From NCBI GenBank assembly GCA_019752975.1, contig JAIELM010000395.1:1-12068 (forward strand): a stretch of 12,068 nt of DNA, read 5' to 3'. A model generated the notes under the pieces. That model was not told the DNA's origin. It was given only the letters and a program-made list of their open reading frames with translations, and did no database searches. The position numbers and the translations under genes were made by a program. This document shows positions 1 to 7,663 of this stretch, one piece after another (the first letter of the stretch is position 1; each line of letters starts with the position of its first letter). This DNA comes from Undibacterium sp. Its GTDB lineage: Bacteria; Pseudomonadota; Gammaproteobacteria; Burkholderiales; Burkholderiaceae_D.

Positions 1-2
1 AA

Positions 3-71
3 AAAAACGATATCGAAAATATCGCTGCTTACTTAAGTAGTTTGCCGAGTAGTTTAGTCGTGAAAAAGTAA
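3..71 (+). CDS. C-terminal end of a probable cytochrome c-type protein (5' part outside window)
   Basis: The frame starting at base 3 is open from the window edge to a TAA at 69-71 and encodes 22 residues, including DIENIAAYLSSLP. Segments of the form DIxNIAAYLxSL are typical of the last helix of class I (c4/c553-type) cytochromes c, so this is probably the tail of a periplasmic electron carrier. The haem motif CxxCH would lie outside the window, so the call depends only on the C-terminal helix. The gene converges on the DUF1841 gene and is followed directly by a hairpin that could end its transcript. Another helical protein with a similar tail cannot be excluded. Confidence 0.5.
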   Translation, partial: KNDIENIAAYLSSLPSSLVVKK

Positions 72-78
72 AATAGAT

Positions 79-113
79 GCCGCTTCTGAATTGAACTTCG
101 CGAGCGGCTTTTT
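79..113 (+). terminator. Intrinsic terminator hairpin between convergent genes
   Basis: GCCGCT (79-84) pairs perfectly with AGCGGC (103-108) around an 18-nt loop, and TTTTT follows at 109-113. It lies 7 bp past the stop of the upstream plus-strand gene. On the opposite strand the hairpin is followed by a T-rich stretch (complement of 62-75), so it may also serve the DUF1841 gene, whose stop codon overlaps the T tract. The loop is long for an intrinsic terminator. Confidence 0.6.
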
Positions 114-543
114 ATTTGCCTAACTGCTTTTTTAGTGACGCCAAATAGGCATTTCCATCTGGTGGCATGCCTGTACGCTGTGAATCCCAAATCATTTCCC
201 CTAAACTTTCCATCATTGCGTGATGCGCCTCATGGATAGAGTTCTTTTTGTAGGCCAAAGCCTCATACGCAGCACGTATGCCGCTGGGTTGATTAATGGT
301 AATTTGTTCGGCTATGGTTAGGTGCATAGATAGGTGCAAGAAAGGATTACTTTTGCCATTATCTACGCTGTAATCGGCAGCCAGTGCCGCTTCTACATCT
401 CTAAAGTCCTCGGCATATTCGGTATGTTGAACTATCCAATCGGCTGCAATAGTTTCTAAGGGCGTGAGAATTTCATTTGCGTGGTATTTACGGAAAGTTT
501 CACAAAAAAACCGACGGACATCTTGTTGGGTGGGGTTGAACAT
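112..543 (-). CDS. DUF1841 family protein
   Basis: This 143-residue protein carries the pattern I associate with DUF1841, a proteobacterial family of unknown function: an N-terminal FNPTQQDVRRFF, a central NPFLHLSMHL followed by IAEQ, and a HEAHHAMMESLGEMIW segment near residues 104-119. The repeated His and Glu residues (HLxMHL, HEAHH) could bind a metal, but that is inference. No signal peptide or membrane segment is visible, so it should be cytoplasmic. The ATG start at 541-543 puts the family N-terminus at residue 1. No clear Shine-Dalgarno precedes it. It is a single gene, divergent from the nitroreductase and convergent with the cytochrome-like gene. Confidence 0.85.
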   Translation of the reverse strand: MFNPTQQDVRRFFCETFRKYHANEILTPLETIAADWIVQHTEYAEDFRDVEAALAADYSVDNGKSNPFLHLSMHLTIAEQITINQPSGIRAAYEALAYKKNSIHEAHHAMMESLGEMIWDSQRTGMPPDGNAYLASLKKQLGK

Positions 544-596
544 AGGCTAGTGCTTGCTGGGAGGTTGGATATTCTACTGGTATTTAAAGAGTTTGG

Positions 597-626
597 TTCA
601 ACTATCTGTTCAATTTCAGCTATCAT
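597..626 (+). promoter_or_regulatory. Possible promoter of the nitroreductase gene
   Basis: TATCAT at 621-626 matches the -10 consensus at five of six positions. TTCAAC at 597-602, 18 bp upstream, is a poor -35. Transcription would start about 20 bp before the ATG at 656. The 112-bp divergent gap (544-655) must also carry the DUF1841 promoter, for which I see no convincing match. Confidence 0.2.
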
Positions 627-655
627 TTACACTTCATCTTTTCAATTGGAATCCT

Positions 656-1237
656 ATGTTAGACCAAGCTTCCCTTAATACGCTGTTTAGTGCGGCGCGT
701 ACTCATAATGAATGGTTAGAAAAACCTGTCACTGAAGAACAGCTTAAGGCGATTTACGATCAAATGAAGTGGGGTGCAACTTCCGCAAATTGTTCTCCTG
801 CACGTTTGGTTTTCGTGCAATCTCAGGAGCAGAAAGAAAAATTAGTCGCTTGCATGGCGCCTGGTAATGCGGATAAAACACGTAAAGCGCCAGTGACTGT
901 GATCCTTGGTATGGACATGGCTTTTTTTGACAAGTTGCCACAACTTTTTCCGCATACCGATGCACGTGCGTGGTTCGCCGGCAATCAGGCTTTGATTGAG
1001 TCCACTGCTTTCAGAAATTCTTCCCTTCAGGGCGCTTACATGATGTTGGCCGCACGCGCTTTAGGCTTGGACTGTGGACCTATGTCAGGTTTTGATGCGG
1101 ATAAAATCAATGCGACTTTTTTTGCAGGTACCGAGGTGAAAGTTAACTTCGTGTGTAGTATTGGTTATGGTGATGCGAGCAAACTATTCCCACGTTCACC
1201 GCGACTCAGTTTTGACGAAGCCTGCAAGATCGTTTAA
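656..1237 (+). CDS. rutE: RutE-type nitroreductase family protein (malonic semialdehyde reductase-like)
   Basis: The 193-residue protein reads along its length like E. coli RutE (about 196 aa), an FMN flavoprotein of the nitroreductase superfamily that reduces malonic semialdehyde to 3-hydroxypropionate during pyrimidine breakdown. Visible landmarks are an N-terminal ARTHNEW (14-20), the flavin-site segment [12 protein letters not shown] (39-50), [11 protein letters not shown] (97-107), [14 protein letters not shown] (117-130), [12 protein letters not shown] (136-147), and a C-terminal IGYGDASKL. The ATG at 656 is chosen because it gives the family N-terminus and has GGA about 7 nt upstream; the frame stays open to a TTG at 554, but the extra 34 residues look non-family. 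No other rut genes are nearby, so the physiological substrate is uncertain. Confidence 0.85.
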   Translation: MLDQASLNTLFSAARTHNEWLEKPVTEEQLKAIYDQMKWGATSANCSPARLVFVQSQEQKEKLVACMAPGNADKTRKAPVTVILGMDMAFFDKLPQLFPHTDARAWFAGNQALIESTAFRNSSLQGAYMMLAARALGLDCGPMSGFDADKINATFFAGTEVKVNFVCSIGYGDASKLFPRSPRLSFDEACKIV

Positions 1238-1260
1238 TGAGATGAGTAGGGCAGTAGGGC

Positions 1261-1311
1261 GATTGAAACCTGAGTCGTCGAAGTGTTCTTCGGCGCGGGT
1301 TTTATTCAATC
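1261..1311. terminator. Nested hairpin between convergent rutE-like gene and nth
   Basis: An 8-bp stem, CGTCGAAG (1276-1283) with CTTCGGCG (1288-1295, one G-T pair), closes on a TGTT loop. It sits inside an outer stem, GATTGAA (1261-1267) with TTCAATC (1305-1311). TTTT follows the inner stem at 1300-1303 on the plus strand. On the minus strand only a short T tract follows. It lies between two stop codons 87 bp apart and probably ends both transcripts, better on the plus strand. Confidence 0.6.
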
Positions 1312-1324
1312 TACAAAATTTTAT

Positions 1325-1972
1325 TTAAATGTGTTTGGGTGTTGGTGTTTTTTGTTTAAATTCGCACATGTCGACAATCATACAATTCCAACATTTGGGC
1401 GAGCGTGCTGTGCAGGTATATCGTCCATGTAAAATCAGCCAGTGATGGGCATCAAGTTTAAATTCACTCGGTACAAACTTCATCAACTTTTCTTCGACTA
1501 TATCGACGTTTTTACCCGGAGCAATGCCGGTGCGATTGGATACCCGAAAAATATGGGTATCTACCGCAATGGTAGCTTCGCCAAAAGCGGTATTGAGAAC
1601 CACATTCGCGGTTTTACGTCCGACACCGGGTAAGGCTTCAAGTGCCTCTCTGGTACGCGGGACTTCCCCGTGATGCTGTTCTAATAAAATACTGCAAGTT
1701 GCGATGGCATTCTTCGCCTTAGTCCGAAATAAACCTATAGTTTGGATATAAGGAATTAGGCCATCGACTCCTAAGGCCAACATCTTTTCCGGCGTGTTGG
1801 CGATAGGATAGAGACGCTTAGTCGCTTTGTTGACCGATACATCGGTGGCTTGAGCGGAGAGTAAAACGGCGATCAAAAGTTCAAACGGCGAGCTGTATTC
1901 TAGCTCGGTGCTTGGGTGAGGGTTTTGCGCTCTAAGTCGCGTGAAAATTTCCTGACGTTTTTGCTGGTTCAT
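1325..1972 (-). CDS. nth: Endonuclease III (DNA glycosylase/AP lyase)
   Basis: This 215-residue protein is a complete Nth, which removes oxidised pyrimidines from DNA and cleaves the abasic site by beta-elimination. The helix-hairpin-helix LPGVGRKTANVVLN is at 114-127 with catalytic Lys120, and VDTHIFRVSNR carries catalytic Asp138. Four cysteines at 187, 194, 197 and 203 give the CX6CX2CX5C [4Fe-4S] loop. These positions equal the E. coli numbering. The substrate-flipping region LLSAQATD is at 37-44. The ATG start overlaps the stop of the upstream BtuF-like gene by four bases (ATGA, 1969-1972) and has no Shine-Dalgarno of its own, so translation is probably coupled. It is the last gene of the minus-strand array, followed by the hairpin at 1261-1311. 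Confidence 0.97.
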   Translation of the reverse strand: MNQQKRQEIFTRLRAQNPHPSTELEYSSPFELLIAVLLSAQATDVSVNKATKRLYPIANTPEKMLALGVDGLIPYIQTIGLFRTKAKNAIATCSILLEQHHGEVPRTREALEALPGVGRKTANVVLNTAFGEATIAVDTHIFRVSNRTGIAPGKNVDIVEEKLMKFVPSEFKLDAHHWLILHGRYTCTARSPKCWNCMIVDMCEFKQKTPTPKHI

Positions 1973-2853
1973 TTTTTACGTGCAGCATCTAATTTTTGAC
2001 AAAGCTGTTCAGTGCCATCTAATATTCGGGGGCCAAAGCGATGTATCCAATCGCCGTTAATCACAAAAAAATTTCCTTTTTTAACTGCCGCCACAATCGG
2101 GAAATTATTCCACTCAGCGCGTAATTTATCCACTTCATGGTCACTACTAAAAATCACCTCGGGATTATTCAGCAGCACCGACTCAGTAGTGATGGTCGCG
2201 CTAATATTTTTAAGATCAGCAAAAACGTTCTTGCCACCACAAAGTTGAATCGCCTTAGAAATAATGTGTTGCTGATTGATAGTCATCAACGGTTTTCTGA
2301 TCATTTGATGAAATACGCTGATCGGTTTTTCATTGATCTTTAATTGGTATTTTTTACTTAAGCTATGCAAGCGTTGTCGAAATCCCAGTGCAGCCTTGTT
2401 ACCTACTTCGGTCGTCCCAGCTAGCATCGCAATTCGCTCTATAGAACTAGCGACATCTTCATAGTTTCGAGGCTCACTTTCAAATACCGTAATTTGATTG
2501 TCGCGTAATTTTTGCGATAAAATTTTGGCGTTGCCAGTACCCCAAATAATCACGAGATCAGGTTTGAGAGTGAGTAGGCGTTCTAGGTCTAAAGATAAAA
2601 TACTACCGACGTCAGTAATTTTTTTTGCGGATTCAGGAAAATCACTATAGCTATCGACGCCGACTAAAGACGCGCCGGCACCTGCGGCAAATACCAACTC
2701 GGTGACATGTGGGGCGAGACTGACAATGCGTTTGGCTGGCTGTGCTAGTGTAACCTTGCGTTGTGCGTCGTCCAGAACGTTTATTTGCGCATGGACTAGG
2801 CTGCACATCAACATCAAGCAAAGCAGCGTCAGGACATGCGCCGTGTACTTCAT
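1969..2853 (-). CDS. btuF: Periplasmic corrinoid-binding protein, BtuF-like (ABC transporter substrate-binding)
   Basis: From the ATG at 2851-2853 this is a 294-residue exported protein. Residues 1-22 form a signal peptide (basic MKYTAH, hydrophobic LLCLMLMCSLV, probable cleavage after VHA). The mature part fits the helical-backbone metal/corrinoid receptor family: RIVSLAPHVTELVFAAGAG (42-60), GVDSYSDFP (65-73), LDLERLLTLKPDLVI (88-102), and a C-terminal NGDWIHRFGPRILDG. Cys205 (QLCGG) and Cys285 (EQLCQ) align with the cysteine positions I recall as the E. coli BtuF disulfide. It should deliver vitamin B12 or a related corrinoid to a BtuCD permease, which is not in the window. Upstream in-frame starts exist (ATG 2931, TTG 3000), but they put 26-49 residues before the signal peptide. 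A ferric-siderophore ligand is the main alternative. Confidence 0.85.
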   Translation of the reverse strand: MKYTAHVLTLLCLMLMCSLVHAQINVLDDAQRKVTLAQPAKRIVSLAPHVTELVFAAGAGASLVGVDSYSDFPESAKKITDVGSILSLDLERLLTLKPDLVIIWGTGNAKILSQKLRDNQITVFESEPRNYEDVASSIERIAMLAGTTEVGNKAALGFRQRLHSLSKKYQLKINEKPISVFHQMIRKPLMTINQQHIISKAIQLCGGKNVFADLKNISATITTESVLLNNPEVIFSSDHEVDKLRAEWNNFPIVAAVKKGNFFVINGDWIHRFGPRILDGTEQLCQKLDAARKK

Positions 2854-2871
2854 TCGCTGGTATGAAGCGAC

Positions 2872-2883
2872 GCTAGGCCTAGC
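2872..2883. promoter_or_regulatory. Perfect 12-bp palindrome upstream of the BtuF-like gene
   Basis: GCTAGGCCTAGC is its own reverse complement and ends 18 bp before the chosen ATG of the BtuF-like gene. It could be an operator or a small RNA hairpin near the start codon. If translation began at the ATG at 2931 it would lie inside coding sequence, so its role is uncertain. No B12-box-like motif of a cobalamin riboswitch was seen in 2854-3021. Confidence 0.25.
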
Positions 2884-3021
2884 CTGCGCCGATTTTAAGT
2901 TGATCAAACTGTTTAGACTTGACATTGACATATTCAAACTTTGTTCTTTATGTTTTGCTCTTGGTAGAACGTATGCAATTGATGGCGCGCGACTTCTCAA
3001 ATAACCAGACCCTAACTTCGA

Positions 3022-3990
<969 letters not shown>

Positions 3991-4023
3991 TTTTTGGTTT
4001 GCAGTTTCATGAGTTTAATCATC

Positions 4024-4872
4024 TTAAACTGGTGCATAGGCGAGCCGCACGTAGATCGGTGCATATGATTCGGCTTGGGTGATTTCAATCAGCGTTTCTT
4101 TAGCTAATTCTAGTAGCGCGACGAAGTTGACGACTAAAACCGGTGCGCCACGACTGATATCAAATAGGTCGGAGAATTCCACAAATTTTGTTGATTGTAA
4201 GCGTCGTAAAATCGCGCTCATGTGTTCGCGTACAGATAATTCTTCACGACTGATCTTGTGGTGGGCGACTAATTTTGCACGTCCTAACACATCGGCCCAG
4301 GCTTGCTGTAAGTCGGCGACATTGACTTCGGGCCAATGTAAAACCGTGTTTTGCTCGATGTAGACTTGCGCATGTAAAAAGTCGCGTCCCAATTGCGGCA
4401 CACTGTTGAGATCGTAAGCCGCTAGTTTCATCTGTTCATATTCGAGCAAGCGCCGTACTAAGGCTGCGCGCGGATCATCTGCTTCATCGCTGTCCAAACT
4501 CTTGTTGCTAGGCACCAGCATGCGTGATTTGATCTCGATTAGCATTGCCGCCATGAGTAAATATTCAGCAGCTAATTCTAAATTACTCTTACGAATTTGA
4601 TCGACGTACTGCAGGTATTGTAGCGTCACCTGCGCCATCGGAATGTCGAGAATATTGAAATTTTGTTTGCGGATTAAATACAGCAAAAGATCGAGCGGCC
4701 CCTCAAAGGCCTCTAGAAAAATTTCTAGGGCATCCGGTGGTATGTACAAATCATTCGGCAGTTTGAACAAAGGTTCGCCATACAATTTGGCGAAAGCCAA
4801 ACCATCTACAACATTGGGCGTGCTGTCGATATTGCCGGTGATGGGGAGCTCAGTGGCTGGGAGAATTTGCAT
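4024..4872 (-). CDS. scpA: Segregation and condensation protein A (kleisin)
   Basis: The 282-residue protein is the kleisin that links the SMC ATPase heads and works with ScpB in chromosome compaction and segregation. The family core is clear: VDGLAFAKLYGEPLFKLP (22-39), then FEGPLDLLLYLIRKQNFNILDIPMA (56-80), and AAEYLLMAAMLIEIKSRMLVP (101-121) forming the N-terminal SMC-neck-binding helices. The acidic stretch SDEADDPRAALVRRLLEYE follows, and a C-terminal winged-helix region includes VREHM and FVEFSDLF. The ATG at 4870-4872 is preferred to an in-frame TTG at 4918-4920 because the TTG lies in a terminator-like hairpin. No Shine-Dalgarno is seen (AAATAGCTCC precedes the ATG). scpB is not adjacent. 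Upstream is DUF3460 and downstream is panC, a grouping I recall from Burkholderiales. Confidence 0.92.
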   Translation of the reverse strand: MQILPATELPITGNIDSTPNVVDGLAFAKLYGEPLFKLPNDLYIPPDALEIFLEAFEGPLDLLLYLIRKQNFNILDIPMAQVTLQYLQYVDQIRKSNLELAAEYLLMAAMLIEIKSRMLVPSNKSLDSDEADDPRAALVRRLLEYEQMKLAAYDLNSVPQLGRDFLHAQVYIEQNTVLHWPEVNVADLQQAWADVLGRAKLVAHHKISREELSVREHMSAILRRLQSTKFVEFSDLFDISRGAPVLVVNFVALLELAKETLIEITQAESYAPIYVRLAYAPV

Positions 4873-4890
4873 GGAGCTATTTAATGACGC

Positions 4891-4918
4891 AAAAAAGTAG
4901 CTTCGCCGACGAAGCTGC
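4891..4918 (-). terminator. Strong intrinsic terminator or attenuator just upstream of scpA
   Basis: On the minus strand a 7-bp perfect stem, AGCTTCG/CGAAGCT (4916-4910 with 4905-4899), extended by a G-T and a G-C pair, closes on a 4-base loop. Six T residues follow directly (complement of AAAAAA, 4891-4896). This is a textbook intrinsic terminator. It lies 60 nt beyond the DUF3460 stop codon and only 18 nt before the scpA ATG, so scpA either is expressed by read-through past it or is regulated by it. Confidence 0.8.
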
Positions 4919-4978
4919 AAAGTTGTACATCAGCTTATCCTGCACGGAAATCATTTTTGTCGTCCAGCTTATAATGAC

Positions 4979-5185
4979 TTACTTATTCTGATAGACATAA
5001 GCCTGCTGATCAAGCCTTGATTCATCATGACGTTTTTGCGTATCCAAATCGATGGGCGCTTTATCCCATAACAAGGCTCGGCCATCGCGCTGGCTTTGTT
5101 CTAACTGCGGATTGGATAGTTTTAAGCCATTAATAAATTGCGTGGCTTCTGATTGATACAGAGAAAATTGTTTGGAGAATTTCAT
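4979..5185 (-). CDS. DUF3460 family small protein
   Basis: This 68-residue soluble protein matches DUF3460, a small betaproteobacterial family of unknown function. Features are SLYQSEATQFINGLK (8-22), then NPQLEQSQRDGRALLWDKAPIDLD and a C-terminal QQAYVYQNK. It is rich in charged and glutamine residues, has no signal peptide or membrane segment, and is probably helical at its N-terminus. The start ATG at 5183-5185 is preceded by GAACTCCC rather than a purine-rich site. It lies 101 bp downstream of the LOG-family gene and is followed by the terminator at 4891-4918, so it may be its own short transcript. Its usual position next to scpA and panC hints at no specific function. Confidence 0.85.
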   Translation of the reverse strand: MKFSKQFSLYQSEATQFINGLKLSNPQLEQSQRDGRALLWDKAPIDLDTQKRHDESRLDQQAYVYQNK

Positions 5186-5286
5186 GGGAGTTCAATCAAG
5201 AAAATTTAAATAGGGTGCCATATCTCGTCATTCGTCCGCCTTATTTCAATAGGCTAAGACTTTGATAACGCTAAGTAGTCCACATT

Positions 5287-5835
5287 TTACCCTGTAATCG
5301 CTGACTTTAGTTTTCTAAGCAAGTCAGTGGGATCATTTTCTGTAATTAACAAGGCGTGATGCTCAGGCTTTAAAAAACCGGTAGCGACCGCATGCGACAA
5401 AAAAGCCAGCAAGGGATCATAAAAGCCTGCGACATTCAAAATGCCTAAAGGTTTTTGATGGAAGTCTAACTGCAGCCAAGTGAACATTTCGAAGAGTTCT
5501 TCTAAGGTGCCTATGCCGCCGGGAAGGGCGATGAAGCCGTCGGCCAGTGCTGCCATCATGGCTTTGCGTTGGTGCATGTCGGCGACGATATGCAGTTGTT
5601 GAAGTTGGGCGTGCCCGATTTCTCGGTCAAATAAGGCTTGCGGAATAACGCCAGTGACATGTCCACCTAGACGTAGCACTTCATCGGCGAGGATTTTCAT
5701 CAAACCTACGTCGCCACCGCCGTACACTACATTCAAATTATTCTCGACTAATAACTTAGCCAAGTCGCGCGCTGCCTCGCCATAGACTGGCGAGTTACCG
5801 CTAGCAGAACCACAGTAAACACAAATAGAATTCAT
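5287..5835 (-). CDS. LOG-family protein (cytokinin riboside 5'-monophosphate phosphoribohydrolase-like)
   Basis: This 182-residue protein belongs to the LOG/TIGR00730 Rossmann-like family. Characterised members remove ribose 5'-phosphate from cytokinin nucleotides or other nucleoside monophosphates such as AMP. The diagnostic motifs are CVYCGSASG (5-13), VYGGGDVGLM (37-46), MHQRKAMM (87-94) and LPGGIGTLEELFE (104-116), the PGGxGTxxE nucleotide-binding and catalytic signature with its Arg90 and Glu113 equivalents. Length is normal for the family. The natural substrate in this bacterium is unknown, and a general nucleotide-salvage or housekeeping role is more likely than hormone production. The start codon overlaps the stop of the upstream TetR gene as ATGA (5832-5835), indicating coupled translation. 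Confidence 0.9.
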   Translation of the reverse strand: MNSICVYCGSASGNSPVYGEAARDLAKLLVENNLNVVYGGGDVGLMKILADEVLRLGGHVTGVIPQALFDREIGHAQLQQLHIVADMHQRKAMMAALADGFIALPGGIGTLEELFEMFTWLQLDFHQKPLGILNVAGFYDPLLAFLSHAVATGFLKPEHHALLITENDPTDLLRKLKSAITG

Positions 5836-6506
5836 GACGTGTGCTTGATCTTGAGCAGGTAATCATGCGAAAGTTTTTCAAAAACTTCTTTGGTATGACC
5901 ACGTAAATAGGGGCTAATTTGTACGATGACTTGGTAGCAACCACGAGCTAAGGACTCAGACATAGCTTGAAGCTCAGTGTATTTTCGTGGATTGCGCACA
6001 TATTCATAGGATAACCAGTAAGTCGCAACCACCACCATATTACCGGCTAAGGCATCGATGGTGATGTCGTCGGCTTCAAATTCACCGTCGAGACGTAAGC
6101 CGAGGCAAAGCTCTTTGGCGACTTTGATTTTGTGCTGCAAAATCTGTTTGAAGGTAAGCTCTAACTTGCGATTTCGGCTGAGTAAATCATTGAGGTCGCG
6201 ATAGAAGAAACGGTAACGCCAAACCAGTTCAAAAGTAAGATGGAGGTAAGTCCAAATGTCTTGAATATTTGCTTTACGCCCTTGTGGAAAGGCGAGTTTT
6301 TTATTAATTTCACCTTCGAACTGAGTGAACAAGGAATTCACAATATCTTCTTTGTTCCGGAAGTGGTAGTAAAGGTTTCCGGGTGAAATACCCATTTCTT
6401 CAGCAATGATCGTTGTCGTGATATTGGGTTCGCCAAAATCATTAAACAATTTAAGTGATAGATCTAGAATGCGGTCACGCGTCCTTCGGGGATTTTTAGT
6501 TTCCAT
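5832..6506 (-). CDS. TetR/AcrR family transcriptional regulator
   Basis: The 224-residue protein has a TetR-type DNA-binding domain at its N-terminus: RTRDRILDLSLKLFNDFG (8-25) is helix 1, and ITTTIIAEEMGISPGNLYYHF (29-49) is the helix-turn-helix, followed by NKEDIVNSLF. The remaining 160 residues should form the helical ligand-binding and dimer domain; YRFFYRDLNDLLSRNRKLE resembles a C-terminal type common in betaproteobacterial TetR proteins. The ligand is not predictable. The ATG at 6504-6506 follows a 39-bp gap after the RDD gene on the same strand. It overlaps the LOG-family gene by four bases, so the two are coupled and the regulator may control its own operon. No clear operator palindrome was found in the short upstream gap. 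Confidence 0.93.
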   Translation of the reverse strand: METKNPRRTRDRILDLSLKLFNDFGEPNITTTIIAEEMGISPGNLYYHFRNKEDIVNSLFTQFEGEINKKLAFPQGRKANIQDIWTYLHLTFELVWRYRFFYRDLNDLLSRNRKLELTFKQILQHKIKVAKELCLGLRLDGEFEADDITIDALAGNMVVVATYWLSYEYVRNPRKYTELQAMSESLARGCYQVIVQISPYLRGHTKEVFEKLSHDYLLKIKHTS

Positions 6507-6545
6507 GTGCCAGCCAGTAATTTTTATCCGTGAAATGCGATTGCG

Positions 6546-7067
6546 CTAGGATATCACCGATTGCGTCGCTGGGACTTGGACCAATCTTGTTTTTGCAAAG
6601 ACGTCGTGTAAAAATTGTCGGTCTTTACTAAGCAAGATGGTTGCTGCCCAAGCGCAAAAGCCGAGCGCGACTGGTGTCATCAGTTTAGCATTTTTAAGAC
6701 CTAACTGCGAGGAGAGTATCAAGCCCGGCAAGAACCACATCCACGCTAAACAGTAGCGAACCATCGATTTAACTAATGGTAATTTTTGATTGTCGTCGTT
6801 GACTAAGCGTATTTTCCACGTTTTCATAGCGAGGGTTTGTCCGCCACGAGTCCAAAAATAGACAAAGTAAGCACCACAGGTAAAAAACAATAGTGCTAAG
6901 CGACTATAGTGATACTTGGTTGGATCAAAACTTTGTGTGGCGATGGCATGGATTACATGAGTGAAAACGATGACCCCAAAAACCAATAAAGCCTCGTAGA
7001 TCATACATACGAGGCGGCGGGTTAAGCTGGGGGTTGGATAGCTATTTTGAGATTCTATAGGTGTCAC
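6546..7067 (-). CDS. RDD family membrane protein
   Basis: This 173-residue integral membrane protein has four probable membrane segments near residues 25-45, 55-72, 106-121 and 130-147. RDD-family marks are RR at 17-18 at the start of the first segment, the loop GGQTLAMKTWKIRLV (75-89), and RQFLHDVFAKTRLV (150-163) after the last segment. The aspartate expected in the first segment (as in RRLAALLYDALL) is glutamate here (Glu25). Function is unknown; some RDD proteins have been linked to ion or osmotic homeostasis. The GTG start at 7065-7067 lies 3 bp after the DUF3106 stop with only a weak ribosome site (TAAG), so expression probably depends on coupling to the genes before it. Confidence 0.85.
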   Translation of the reverse strand: MTPIESQNSYPTPSLTRRLVCMIYEALLVFGVIVFTHVIHAIATQSFDPTKYHYSRLALLFFTCGAYFVYFWTRGGQTLAMKTWKIRLVNDDNQKLPLVKSMVRYCLAWMWFLPGLILSSQLGLKNAKLMTPVALGFCAWAATILLSKDRQFLHDVFAKTRLVQVPATQSVIS

Positions 7068-7070
7068 GAC

Positions 7071-7661
7071 TTACTTTACGATGTTGTTATTCGCTTGTGA
7101 AGCGGAGGTACTGCTGTTGGAAGGAGTAGGGCCTTTTTTGATCGGCGCTAAGATCGTGCTTTGGCGTTTGGATTCAGGTTGAATTGTGGTAACAGTTTTT
7201 TTGTTCTGTGCTTCGTTGGCCAACTGACTTTTTTCTGCTTCAGAAAGTTGTTGGTACTGCTGCCATTGGGCTGATTTTTGTTGTGCTGATTTATTGCTGG
7301 TGTTGGAAAAATTTTCACGCGCCGCTCTGCGTTGTTCTGGACTCAGTTTTACCCATGCGCTAATGCGGTCCTGCAAACGTTGTTTTTCTTCCGGTTTCAT
7401 CACGGCGAATTTATCAGCAATACTCAACCATTTTTTTTTCTGGATATCAGCCATGCCACCCCACTCATTTGCAAGCGGGGCGAGTGCAATTTTTTGTTCT
7501 GAGCTTAGTTGAGTCCAAGCGGTTTTACTAGAATTATTGAGTGGACTATTTGTAGCAAGCGCTTGCGTCTGGGCGTAGCTCGCGGTGACCTGCAAGCTAA
7601 GACCAGAAAACATCGTAGTGACAGCGATAAAATGACTTAATTTAATGAGTGAAAAACGCAC
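7071..7661 (-). CDS. DUF3106 exported protein (Spy-like helical periplasmic protein)
   Basis: The 196-residue protein begins with a signal peptide (MRFSLIKLSHFIAVTTMFSG, likely cleavage after SYA at residue 30). The mature part has DUF3106 repeats: W49-QLSSEQKIALAPLANEW, KKWLSIADKFAVMKPEEKQRLQDRISAWVKLSPEQRR (77-112), and WQQYQQLSEAEKSQL (133-147). The recurring L/M-S/K-x-E-[EQ]-[KR] turns resemble LTxxQ repeats in periplasmic Spy/CpxP-type proteins, suggesting an envelope chaperone or sensor; this is inference. The tail from about 155 is low-complexity Ser/Asn/Pro. The GTG at 7659-7661 is supported by GAGGA 6 nt upstream. It sits 2 bp after the DUF3619 stop and 3 bp before RDD, inside the sigma-factor operon. 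Confidence 0.88.
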   Translation of the reverse strand: MRFSLIKLSHFIAVTTMFSGLSLQVTASYAQTQALATNSPLNNSSKTAWTQLSSEQKIALAPLANEWGGMADIQKKKWLSIADKFAVMKPEEKQRLQDRISAWVKLSPEQRRAARENFSNTSNKSAQQKSAQWQQYQQLSEAEKSQLANEAQNKKTVTTIQPESKRQSTILAPIKKGPTPSNSSTSASQANNNIVK

Positions 7662-7663
7662 GC

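Noticed and set aside
554..655. Longer nitroreductase starting at 554
   Set aside because: The added 34 residues are hydrophobic and unlike RutE, and the ATG at 656 has a better ribosome site and the family N-terminus.
2854..3000. Longer BtuF-like protein starting at TTG 3000 or ATG 2931
   Set aside because: Either start would bury the signal peptide 26-49 residues inside the protein, so the ATG at 2853 was preferred; the choice is not certain.
2854..3021. Cobalamin riboswitch upstream of the BtuF-like gene
   Set aside because: The gap is too short and shows no B12-box-like motif.
4873..4920. Longer ScpA starting at TTG 4920
   Set aside because: The codon lies within the terminator-like hairpin and the extra residues do not resemble the family.
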